A stretch of 64,000 nt of DNA from Bog-756 sp963753905 (GTDB lineage: Bacteria; Actinomycetota; Acidimicrobiia; Acidimicrobiales; RAAP-2), in the NCBI GenBank assembly GCA_963753905.1, contig CAVWDZ010000001.1, positions 2,480,001 to 2,544,000 on the forward strand, in the 5' to 3' direction. This document shows, piece by piece, positions 49,050 through 57,015 of the stretch. Position 1 is the stretch's first letter. Every line of letters starts with the position of its first letter. The notes below the pieces were generated by a model. The model saw only the letters and a list, made by a program, of their open reading frames with translations, did not search any database and had not been told where the DNA came from. The translations under genes were made by a program, and so were the position numbers.

Positions 49050-50240
49050 ATGGCCTCGCATGGGATCAAGGACCGGGTGGCGATCATCGGCATGGGGTGC
49101 ACCCGCTTCGCCGAGCACTGGGACAAGAGCCTCGACGACCTCATCGTCGAGGCGTCCCGGGACACGTTCTCCTCGGCGGGTGTGACCAAGGAGGACGTCG
49201 ACGCCTACTGGTTGGGGACCGCGCAGTCGGGGATGAGCGGGATCACCCTGGCCCGGCCGCTCCAGCTGTCGGGAAAGCCGGTCACCCGGGTCGAGAACTA
49301 CTGCACGACCGGTTCGGAGGCACTGCGGGCCGCGGCCTACGCGGTGGCCTCGGGTGCCTACGACATGGCGATGGCCGTCGGCGCCGAGAAGGTCAAGGAC
49401 TCCGGGTACCAGGGGCTCAACGCCTTCCCGATCCCCGGCGACGGGACCGCCCGGACCCTGACCGCGGCAGCCATGTTCTCGATGGTGGCTCCGGCCTACG
49501 GCAAGAAGTACGGGGTCGGCGAGGACGAGCTCGCCGAGGTGCTCGCCCGCATCTCGTGGAAGAACCACCAGAACGGGGCGCGCAACCCACGAGCCCAGTT
49601 CCGCAAGGAGGTCTCCATCGAGACCATCTGCGCGTCCCCCCGGGTGGCGGGTCGTCTCGGGGTGTTCGACTGCGCCGGGGTGGCCGACGGCGCGGCGGCG
49701 GCCATCGTGGTCCGCGCCGAGGACGCCCACCGCTACACCGACAGGCCGCTCTACATCAAGGCCCTCGCGTTCGCCGCGGGCAGCGGGTCGGGGCTCATCG
49801 ACCCCGACTACGACTACACCTGGTTCCCCGAGTGCGCGCTGGCCGCGGAGGACGCCTACCGGCAGGCCGGGATCACCGACCCGAGGAGCCAGCTGGCCAT
49901 GGCCGAGGTCCACGACTGCTTCACGCCCACCGAGCTGGTCCTGATGGAGGACCTCGGGTTCGCCGAACGCGGCACCGCATGGAAGGAGGTGCTCGCCGGC
50001 ACCTTCGACCGGACCGGACCCCTCCCGGTCAATCCCGACGGCGGCCTCAAGAGCTTCGGTCACCCGGTCGGCGCGTCGGGGCTGCGGATGTTCTTCGAGA
50101 CCTGGCTGCAGCTGCGGGGCGAGGCGACGCCGGAGCGGCAGATCACGACCGACCGCACCCTCGCCCTCACCCACAACCTGGGGGGCTACCCCGGCGAGAT
50201 GGTCTCCTTCGTCTCGGTGGTCGGCACCGAGCCGGGCTGA
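49050..50240 (+). CDS. Thiolase (SCPx/lipid-transfer type)
   Basis: This 396-aa thiolase has its catalytic residues present: nucleophile Cys in 'VENYCTTGSEALRAA', 'MAEVHDCFTPTEL' and 'GGLKSFGHPVGASGLR' (His). The HDCF/GHP pattern is that of SCPx-type thiolases rather than FadA. It cleaves 3-ketoacyl-CoA of branched or steroid-like substrates. It is coupled to the HMGCS-like/OB gene and is likely a working complex with it, as DUF35 proteins bind such thiolases. Confidence 0.87.
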   Translation: MASHGIKDRVAIIGMGCTRFAEHWDKSLDDLIVEASRDTFSSAGVTKEDVDAYWLGTAQSGMSGITLARPLQLSGKPVTRVENYCTTGSEALRAAAYAVASGAYDMAMAVGAEKVKDSGYQGLNAFPIPGDGTARTLTAAAMFSMVAPAYGKKYGVGEDELAEVLARISWKNHQNGARNPRAQFRKEVSIETICASPRVAGRLGVFDCAGVADGAAAAIVVRAEDAHRYTDRPLYIKALAFAAGSGSGLIDPDYDYTWFPECALAAEDAYRQAGITDPRSQLAMAEVHDCFTPTELVLMEDLGFAERGTAWKEVLAGTFDRTGPLPVNPDGGLKSFGHPVGASGLRMFFETWLQLRGEATPERQITTDRTLALTHNLGGYPGEMVSFVSVVGTEPG

Positions 50241-50270
50241 GTCCGGAAGGCGGACCCGCCGGGAAACGGC

Positions 50271-50975
50271 TCAGGCCGCGGCGGCCTCGGCCTCGCGCTC
50301 GTCGAGCAGCGCCCACCACGCGTCCGCAGCAGCCAGCGCGCCCGCCGCGACTTCGTCCGGATCGGCGCCGAGGTGGACGAGGGCCCGGATCGCCCAGTCG
50401 CCGTGGTCGGCGTCCATGACCGCGTGCACGTCCCAGAAGGCGGTGCCGGCCTCGTCCATGCCGTACCAGCGGCGCAGACCCTCCGCCTTCGAGGCGGCGA
50501 TGGCCGCGGCCTGGGTCTCGTACGCGGCGAGCCCGGAGAGCGCGGCGACCGGGCCGCGCTCGGCGAGTGCCCGGTAGGTCTCGACGAGGACCTCGGCCGC
50601 CGGACCCGGACGGGTCGCCCGGGCGGTATTCGGCAGGGCGGCGGCGAACCGGTCGAACAGGGCGAGGTGGGGCTCCGGGTGCCCCTGCTCGTCTGCCAGG
50701 TTGCGGGCGGCCCACGACGCGGCGGCGTCCTCGCCCTCGGCCTCGAGGGTCTCGACGACCGCGGCCAGCACGGCTGGGAGTGCGGCCTCGAACGCCCGGT
50801 AGTGCACGGCATACTCGGCGAGCTCCTGGCGGTCGAGCGTCCCGGCCTCCCACCGGCGGTAGAACGGGTGGGCGAGGAGCTCCCTCCCGCTGAGGGCGGT
50901 GGTGACCACCCCGGTCAGGTCGGCGTGCGGGTCACCGGGGGGGAGGGGTGCGGTCGATGTCCGGTCTCGTGCCAT
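50271..50975 (-). CDS. TenA/PqqC-like heme-oxygenase-fold protein (CADD-like)
   Basis: This 234-aa protein is mostly helical. It has 'ELLAHPFYRRWEAGTLDRQELAEYAVHYRAFEAALP' and 'DEQGHPEPH', consistent with the TenA/PqqC fold and the diiron-type subgroup that includes CADD ('DVHAVMDADHGDWAIRAL' supplies further His/Asp). I infer a small-molecule oxidase rather than a thiaminase, since the TenA active-site Cys is not visible. Confidence 0.72.
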   Translation of the reverse strand: MARDRTSTAPLPPGDPHADLTGVVTTALSGRELLAHPFYRRWEAGTLDRQELAEYAVHYRAFEAALPAVLAAVVETLEAEGEDAAASWAARNLADEQGHPEPHLALFDRFAAALPNTARATRPGPAAEVLVETYRALAERGPVAALSGLAAYETQAAAIAASKAEGLRRWYGMDEAGTAFWDVHAVMDADHGDWAIRALVHLGADPDEVAAGALAAADAWWALLDEREAEAAAA

Positions 50976-51006
50976 GCGGCATCCTATCCAGCCGGACCGG
51001 CACGGG

Positions 51007-51762
51007 TCAGTGGCCGACCGCCCGACCCGACGACGGGTGGGCGTACCGCCCCGCCACGGCATCCGTCGGGAGACCGGCCCGGACGTCGTGGTCGACCCGG
51101 GGGCTCAGGTACCGGAGCTTGCGCTCGCGTTCCTCGGCCTGCTGGCGCAGGCGCACCAGCAGCGTGACGTAGACAGCCATTGCCGTCCCGGAGAGTCCCG
51201 TGACGATCCAGGCCGACGTCGCACCGGGCAGGAACCCGATGGCGACGCTGACCAGGAAGAGGGCGCACAGCACCGCCAGGGTGTCTCGCCGGCGGCGACG
51301 GGTCATCTGGCGCGCGTGGGGGTCCGGGGTCCGGGGCGGTCCGGTGTACCGCGCGCGATCCTGTCGCGGCATCCACTCCGGCGGGTCCCCGACGTCGTCG
51401 ACCCGCACCCCGTCCGCCGCTGGGCGGGGTGCCGCGACCTCCTGCTCCGGCTCTGGCTCCGATTCGCCGAGGAAGGCGAGCGCGGCACGGGGCAGCTGCT
51501 TGGCCCCGACCACCGTGAGCACCGGAGGGCTGCCGGCGCCCGGGTAGTGGATGGCCGGGCCGCCCGCGCCGTCGACGGTGCGGAGGCGGTAGGCCGGGGC
51601 GACGATCGGCTCGGGCGCCGAGTGCTCGAGGACCTTCAACTGCTGGTGGAAGTGGCTGATCGAATGGACCCCGTCCGAAAGACGGGACCGGCGCTTCATG
51701 AGGCTGGGACCCAGGATGACCACCCACGCCAACAGGATGATGATCGCCAGGACCACGGGCAT
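51007..51762 (-). CDS. SepX/GlpR-like divisome membrane protein
   Basis: This 251-aa protein has an N-terminal membrane helix followed by a basic motif ('VVLAIIILLAWVVILGPSLMKRR'), a Pro/Arg-rich cytoplasmic middle, and two more helices ('LAVLCALFLVSVAIGF', 'AWIVTGLSGTAMAVYVTLLVRL') followed by a basic, coiled region. This layout is that of actinobacterial SepX/GlpR proteins, which act in cell division. The assignment rests on architecture rather than on strong motifs. Confidence 0.55.
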   Translation of the reverse strand: MPVVLAIIILLAWVVILGPSLMKRRSRLSDGVHSISHFHQQLKVLEHSAPEPIVAPAYRLRTVDGAGGPAIHYPGAGSPPVLTVVGAKQLPRAALAFLGESEPEPEQEVAAPRPAADGVRVDDVGDPPEWMPRQDRARYTGPPRTPDPHARQMTRRRRRDTLAVLCALFLVSVAIGFLPGATSAWIVTGLSGTAMAVYVTLLVRLRQQAEERERKLRYLSPRVDHDVRAGLPTDAVAGRYAHPSSGRAVGH

Positions 51763-51974
51763 CGGCTCCTCGACCTACCTCTGGTGCGGAAAGAGCCTAC
51801 GCACGGGCTGTTCCGCATTGGTGGATGGTCAGGGACCGACAGCGTCACCGGGACCACCGTGCAGGCAGCCCCGGTGACCCTCCCCGGTTGCGACCTCCCG
51901 GTTGTACACCCCACGGCGGCGGCGCTCAACCACGCCGCGACGGCCCAGCTGGCGACCACCGGAACGCGCAGCGG

Positions 51975-52823
51975 TCACTCCGGTCGGCCGCCCGACCGCT
52001 CGCGGCCCGGCACCGCGCGCGCCGACCAGCGACCGTCGCGCCGCTCGACCGTGACCGCGACGCCGAACGCGGCGGACACCGGCTCGGCCCGGAGGACCTC
52101 GCCCACCGGGCCGGCGGACAGCAGACGACCGCCACGGAGCAGCGCGGCGTGGGTGACCCCGGGCGGGATCTCCTCGACGTGATGGGTGACCAGCACCAAC
52201 GGGGGAACCGCCGGGTCGGCGGCCAGGGCGGCGAGCCGGTCGAGGAGCCGCTCGCGTGCCCCGAGGTCCAACCCGGCCGCGGGTTCGTCCATGAGCAGCA
52301 GCTCGGGACGCCCCATCAGGGCCCGGGCCAGCAGGACCTGTTGCCGTTCTCCTTCCGAGAGCAGGCCGAAGGGCCGCTCGGCGAGGGCCGGGTCGCCGAG
52401 TCCGGCGTCGGACAGCAGTGCCGCTGCCTCCCGCCGGTCGGCGGCGGTGTACTCGTGCCACCAGGTCTCGAGGGCGGCGTTGCGGCCGGTGAGGACCGCT
52501 TCGAGTGCGGGCAGCACCGGGCGGAGGGTCCGCGCGATCGAGGCGCTCACCACCGCGATCCGGCGACGGAGCTCGCGCATGTCGACCCGTCCGAGCCGCT
52601 CGCCCAGGATCTCGACCACTCCCCCGGTCGGCCACAGCGCCGAACCGGCCACCCGGAGCAGCGTGGTCTTCCCGGAGCCGTTGGGGCCGAGCAGGGCCCA
52701 CCGCTCACCGGGCGCGACCACCCAGGAGATGTCGTCGAGCAGCGCTGCGCCGTCGCGCACCACCGACACCCCCTCCATCCGCACGGCCGGGACGGAGGAC
52801 ACCGCGGTCACCTCCGGGGCCAT
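51975..52823 (-). CDS. ABC transporter ATPase, single domain
   Basis: This 282-aa ATPase has Walker A 'GPNGSGKTTL', signature 'LSEGERQQ' (variant of LSGGQ) and Walker B 'LLLMDEPAAGLD', with 'LVTHHVEEIP' as H-loop. No permease gene lies next to it, so its partner is elsewhere or it works in another role. The variant signature is typical of small ModF/YbbL-like ATPases. It lies 8 bp after ychF in the same direction. Confidence 0.85.
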   Translation of the reverse strand: MAPEVTAVSSVPAVRMEGVSVVRDGAALLDDISWVVAPGERWALLGPNGSGKTTLLRVAGSALWPTGGVVEILGERLGRVDMRELRRRIAVVSASIARTLRPVLPALEAVLTGRNAALETWWHEYTAADRREAAALLSDAGLGDPALAERPFGLLSEGERQQVLLARALMGRPELLLMDEPAAGLDLGARERLLDRLAALAADPAVPPLVLVTHHVEEIPPGVTHAALLRGGRLLSAGPVGEVLRAEPVSAAFGVAVTVERRDGRWSARAVPGRERSGGRPE

Positions 52824-52830
52824 CGGTCCC

Positions 52831-53916
52831 TTACACCTGGAACCGGAACTCGACCACATCGCCGTCGCGCATGACGTACTCCTTGCCCTCGATGCGGGCC
52901 CGCCCTGCGGCGCGCGCCGCGGCGAGGGAACCGGCTGCGAGGAGGTCCTCGTACCCGACGATCTCGGCCTTGATGAAGCCGCGCTCGAAATCGGTGTGGA
53001 TGGTCCCGGCCGCCTGCGGGGCGGTGTCCCCGACGTGGATGGTCCAGGCTCGGGCCTCCTTCGGGCCCGCGGTCAGGAAGGTCTGGAGCCCGAGGGCGCG
53101 GAAGCCCACATGGACCAGCTGGACCAGTCCCGACTCCTCCTGGCCGTAGCCCGCGAGCAACTCTGCGGCGTCCGCGGGGTCGAGGGCGGCGACCTCGGCC
53201 TCGATCTGCGCACTGACGACCACGGCCTCGGCGGGAGCCACCAGCGCCCCGAGCCGGGAGCGGAGCTCGGGGTCGCCGAGCGCGCCCTCGTCGACATTGA
53301 ACGCGTAGATGACCGGCTTGGCACTGAGCAGATGCAGGTCACGGAGCAGCGTCGGATCCACCGCACCCGCGGCCGCCGCCTCGGCGATGGTCCGCCCGCC
53401 GTCCAGGATCTCCCGGGCCTGCGCGGCGGCGGCCAGCGCGCCCGCCAGCTCCGGCTGCTTGCGCGACTCCTTGGCGAGCCGCACCAGCGCGTGGTCGACG
53501 GTCTGGAGGTCGGCCAGGATGAGCTCGGTGTTGACAGTCTCGATGTCGCCGCCGGGATGGATCCGACCGTCCACGTGGATCACGTCGGGGTCATCGAAGA
53601 CGCGGACCACCTGGCAGATGGCGTCACTCTCGCGGATGGCCGCCAGGAACTGGTTGCCGAGACCCTCCCCCTCGGAGGCGCCCTTCACGATCCCGGCGAT
53701 GTCGACGAAGGTGACCGTCGCCGGCACGATCTCCTTCGACCCGAACACCTCGGCCAGGCGCTCGAGGCGGGGGTCGGGCACGGCCACCACCCCCACGTTC
53801 GGGTCGATCGTGGCGAACGGGTAGTTCGCCGCCAGGACCTCGTTGCGGGTCAGGGCGTTGAAGAGGGTGGACTTCCCCACGTTGGGGAGGCCGACGATGC
53901 CGATGGACAGTCCCAC
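52831..53916 (-). CDS. ychF: Redox-regulated ATPase YchF
   Basis: This 361-aa OBG-family ATPase has G1 'GLPNVGKSTLFNAL', G3 'DIAGIVKGASEGEGLGNQFL', 'NVDE' replacing the GTP-specific NKxD (hence ATP preference), and the C-terminal TGS-like domain ending 'GKEYVMRDGDVVEFRF'. The length is normal. It is a conserved housekeeping protein associated with ribosomes and stress. Confidence 0.96.
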   Translation of the reverse strand: MGLSIGIVGLPNVGKSTLFNALTRNEVLAANYPFATIDPNVGVVAVPDPRLERLAEVFGSKEIVPATVTFVDIAGIVKGASEGEGLGNQFLAAIRESDAICQVVRVFDDPDVIHVDGRIHPGGDIETVNTELILADLQTVDHALVRLAKESRKQPELAGALAAAAQAREILDGGRTIAEAAAAGAVDPTLLRDLHLLSAKPVIYAFNVDEGALGDPELRSRLGALVAPAEAVVVSAQIEAEVAALDPADAAELLAGYGQEESGLVQLVHVGFRALGLQTFLTAGPKEARAWTIHVGDTAPQAAGTIHTDFERGFIKAEIVGYEDLLAAGSLAAARAAGRARIEGKEYVMRDGDVVEFRFQV

Positions 53917-54012
53917 GGGTGCTTCCTCCGGTGTGCGCTGCCGGCCGGGGCCGACGGTGGGCAGGCTGCGAGCGTAGGTGATGGCCCGCCGGGGCGGGAC
54001 CGGACCGCCTTC

Positions 54013-54744
54013 CTAGGCCAGCGCGGACACCAGATACTCGCTCATGGTCGAGCTCCGCAGCCTCGCCATGTCGAGACAGGCCTCGACGCTGGTCAGCATG
54101 CGCGTCACGTGCGCGTCGAGCTCCGCGGGGGTCGTCGCGTTGAAGAAGAGCATCGGGTCGGCCACGTGTCCGGCCGAGGGCCACCCCTCCTCGACGATGC
54201 CGTCGATCTCGGGTGCCCCGTCGGTGAGCGGACGCACGACCTGGTTGCGTACGTAGCGGGTCCGCGGCTGCAGCTCGGCCGAGACCGGGGACTGGGTCCC
54301 GTGCCAGCGGTGGATCCACTCACGACCGTCGAGACCCTCGGGCCGGTGGATGAGGGCCACGGTCAGCACGCCCGGGGAACGGGCGCCGTCGGGCCAGTCC
54401 CGGGGCCGCGCATGCGGGGTGGTGCCGTAGTCCTCGTAGAGCGACTCGACCACCAGATAGGACGCACGCCGCAGCCCGAGGTCGGCGAGCGCCGCCTCCA
54501 CCCCGTCCCGCCGCTCGTAGCAGTCGACCCAGCACGAGACCTCGGCCACGTGGGGCTCTTCGCCCGCGGGCGGCGGAGCCGGCGAGGGCGCCTGGTCCGC
54601 CTCCGAGTCGTGGACGTTGATCCCGAGCCCGCGGGCTCCCGCGTCGCGCATCCGCGGGACCGTCTCGTCGAGGAGCCGCGTCCGGAGGGCGTCCCCGGCC
54701 GCCGCGTCGCCGGGACCCCAGAGCAGTGTGATGACCTTCTCCAC
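54013..54744 (-). CDS. EthD-domain protein
   Basis: This 243-aa protein has two repeats of a ferredoxin-like fold ('VEKVITLLWGPGDAAAGDALRTRLL', 'TVALIHRPEGLDGREWIHRWHGTQSPVSAELQPRTRYVRNQVV'), the second being the EthD pattern. EthD proteins accompany P450s and polyketide or catabolic pathways; the reaction here is unknown. GTG 54744 is chosen as the start. It lies 11 bp after the carboxymuconolactone-decarboxylase-like gene. Confidence 0.72.
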   Translation of the reverse strand: MEKVITLLWGPGDAAAGDALRTRLLDETVPRMRDAGARGLGINVHDSEADQAPSPAPPPAGEEPHVAEVSCWVDCYERRDGVEAALADLGLRRASYLVVESLYEDYGTTPHARPRDWPDGARSPGVLTVALIHRPEGLDGREWIHRWHGTQSPVSAELQPRTRYVRNQVVRPLTDGAPEIDGIVEEGWPSAGHVADPMLFFNATTPAELDAHVTRMLTSVEACLDMARLRSSTMSEYLVSALA

Positions 54745-54755
54745 GAGTCGATCCG

Positions 54756-55268
54756 TCAGCCGGCCGTCGGCGCGGGCACCCGGCAGGTACCGTCGATGTC
54801 GAAGACCTGGTTGAAGCGGCCGAGCGCGAGCCACGAGCCCACGCAGAGCGCCAGGTCGACCAGCTCCTCGTCGCTGAAGGCAGCGTGCAGGCGGGCCCAG
54901 AGCTCCTCGTCCATGCCCAGGTGGTCGGTCGCGTACCGCCTCGCGAACTCGACGGCCAGCTGCTCCCGCTCGTCGAGCACCGCCGCCTCCTGTCCGCCCC
55001 CGACCGCCTCGTAGAACGACTCGGGCACCGCGTCCGGGTCCGCCGACCGCGACTGGACGTCGCGCGCGGTCCGCCAGCCGAGGCAGAGGGCGCAGCCGTT
55101 GATCCGGGCGAGGGTGATCCTGGCCGCCTCGAACTCCCGGAGCGAGAGTGTCGAGTGCTCGTAGACGGCGCTGCTGTACCCGGCCGCGGCCGCGGTCAGC
55201 GGCGCGGCCAGACCTGACCAGACGTAGACCAGCGGGTCCTGACCGGCGGGGACGGTGACGCGGGGCAT
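54756..55268 (-). CDS. Carboxymuconolactone decarboxylase-family (AhpD-like) protein
   Basis: This 170-aa protein has the family motif 'ARINGCALCLGWRTARD', with CxxC (Cys-Ala-Leu-Cys) and a following Arg/Asp. AhpD-like proteins use the CxxC pair for peroxidase activity. It could serve in antioxidant defence or have a decarboxylase-like role in the operon with the EthD gene. Confidence 0.8.
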   Translation of the reverse strand: MPRVTVPAGQDPLVYVWSGLAAPLTAAAAGYSSAVYEHSTLSLREFEAARITLARINGCALCLGWRTARDVQSRSADPDAVPESFYEAVGGGQEAAVLDEREQLAVEFARRYATDHLGMDEELWARLHAAFSDEELVDLALCVGSWLALGRFNQVFDIDGTCRVPAPTAG

Positions 55269-55332
55269 GCATCCTCCTCAATATTGGGGATCGAACCCGG
55301 ACCGGCCGGGTGGGCGTCCGGGGCGGGTCCGC

Positions 55333-55662
55333 TCAGCCGGCTGCGGCAGCGGGCATCCGGCGGACCACCCGTCCGGCAAGGCCGGTCACGAACTGGAGCC
55401 ACTGCCGGTCGCCCTCGAGCCAGAGCCAGAGCTCCCGCTTGTAGCCGACGACCGCGTCCACGAACTCCTCGCGGGTGCACCCCGCCGGCTCGAGCGCGGG
55501 CTGCCACTTGCCCCAGAGCCAGAGACCGATGCAGATGTCGTCGCTGAACCCGTCCCGCCAGTCGGCCCCGTCGAGCAATGCCTCGCGGAGTCCGGCTTTG
55601 AGATCGACCGGCTCCTCGGGGAACTCCAGCCGCGGGCCTCCGTCCACCTCGAACACCGTCAC
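55333..55662 (-). CDS. Hypothetical protein
   Basis: This 109-aa protein is rich in tryptophan ('LWLWGKWQPAL', 'ELWLWLEGDRQWLQF'). I do not recognise a family. It has no signal peptide or membrane helix. The codon bias is chromosomal. The gene stands alone between the decarboxylase-like gene and the FrhB-like gene. Confidence 0.6.
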   Translation of the reverse strand: MTVFEVDGGPRLEFPEEPVDLKAGLREALLDGADWRDGFSDDICIGLWLWGKWQPALEPAGCTREEFVDAVVGYKRELWLWLEGDRQWLQFVTGLAGRVVRRMPAAAAG

Positions 55663-55749
55663 AATCCCAGACTACCGAGAACAGGACCGATTGGTCGGGC
55701 ACTGTCAGCCGGGCTGTCAGGTCGACCATCGTGCCTGGTCAGGACGGCC

Positions 55750-57015
55750 TCACCGGTCGGGTACCACCGGGGCCCGGTCGGACCCCTCGTAGGCCGCGAG
55801 GTGCTCGGCGTAGTCGATGAACAGCGGTGCCTCCGGGTCGAATTCGCGGCGCAGGCTCTCGAATGCGACCCGCTTGTCGAAGGCGTCGAGCTTGACCAGT
55901 GCTCCGGGGTTGTCCAGCTCGCGGAAGTCGAGGCGAGCACGCGCGTTGTCCAGCGCGAGGCGGCCGCGCTCGGAGCGGACCAGCACGCTGCTCCACCCGT
56001 CCATGGCCCCGACGCTGCCCACCGAGAGGTCGGCGCTGCGGCCGAGGAAGTCGGCGCACTCGTCGCACCCCTTGAGGGCCGCCCCGTGGAAGTTCTTGAT
56101 CGGCTCGTCCACCGCGATCTCGCCGTCGCGGTACTCCACGATCATCCGGCCGCGGATCACGTCGACCTTGCTGACCCGCTCGATGTCGATGGACCGGTCC
56201 TCGCGCAGGAGCTGCAGCATGAGGCCCTTGTAGTCGAAGCTCTTCGTGCAGAGGAGGGCGATGGTGAGGACCACCGAGTCGACGCGGTGGGCCCCGGTGG
56301 GCCACCGGCGGGACTGCATGGCCCTGATCCCCTGGATCTCGCAGGGGGTGCCCACGACCGCGATACGCGGCTTGGCCGGCAGGTCGTAGCGCGAGAGGTC
56401 GAGCTCGGCGAGGGCCATGGTCTGGTTGTAGTAGCTGCCGGCCGCCTCGTTGATCTCCTTGGCGGTCGTGGCGAGGTGTGCAACGCCCTTCCAGGGTTCC
56501 TCGGGGTCGTCGCTCGGCCGGGTGACGAGGGCGCCGTCGATCTCGCCTCCGGCCAGCGCGGCGATGAGCAGGGCGGACACCACCCCGCCGTCCTGCGCCG
56601 AGTCGGGCCGCGAGCCGGCCCGGACCGCATAGGCGTCGAGCACCGCGCCGAGGCCGTCCCCGGGCGGGCCGCCGGTGATCTTCCAGTAGGTGTCGCTGGC
56701 GTCCGACCGTTCGACCGTCGCGCCGCCGGCCGCGTCCTCGTCCGGCGTCGACGGCGGCCACAGTGCCTCGTAGCGGAGCCCGCCCCTCGGGCAGAAGTCC
56801 CAGCAGAGCGAGCAGCCGGTGCACATCTTGACCAGCTCGGGCAGATCGGTGTCCTCGTCGATGCCGATCGAGTTGGAGGGGCAGGCGGCCACGCAGGTGC
56901 CGCACTGGATGCAGCGCCCGGCATCGATGACCCCGGCCTGCAGCTCCCAGAACCACGTCTTGCCGGGGGGTTCCTCGACCCCGTTCATCTCCTCGCGGAT
57001 GCGGTACCCCTTCAT
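55750..57015 (-). CDS. FrhB-like coenzyme F420 oxidoreductase subunit with two [4Fe-4S] clusters
   Basis: This 421-aa protein has an N-terminal ferredoxin domain with 'CIQCGTCVAACP' and 'CTGCSLCWDFCP' (about residues 35-75; CxxCxxCxxxCP twice), then the FrhB_FdhB N- and C-domains ('AQDGGVVSALLIAAL', 'VVGTPCEIQGIRAMQ', 'LLCTKSFDYKGLMLQL', 'KGCDECADFLGRSADLSVGSVGA'). It binds FAD/F420 and Fe-S clusters. Its start overlaps the sulfite reductase stop (57012-57015), so the two should be made in step. I infer that it passes electrons from F420H2 or ferredoxin to the reductase. Confidence 0.85.
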   Translation of the reverse strand: MKGYRIREEMNGVEEPPGKTWFWELQAGVIDAGRCIQCGTCVAACPSNSIGIDEDTDLPELVKMCTGCSLCWDFCPRGGLRYEALWPPSTPDEDAAGGATVERSDASDTYWKITGGPPGDGLGAVLDAYAVRAGSRPDSAQDGGVVSALLIAALAGGEIDGALVTRPSDDPEEPWKGVAHLATTAKEINEAAGSYYNQTMALAELDLSRYDLPAKPRIAVVGTPCEIQGIRAMQSRRWPTGAHRVDSVVLTIALLCTKSFDYKGLMLQLLREDRSIDIERVSKVDVIRGRMIVEYRDGEIAVDEPIKNFHGAALKGCDECADFLGRSADLSVGSVGAMDGWSSVLVRSERGRLALDNARARLDFRELDNPGALVKLDAFDKRVAFESLRREFDPEAPLFIDYAEHLAAYEGSDRAPVVPDR

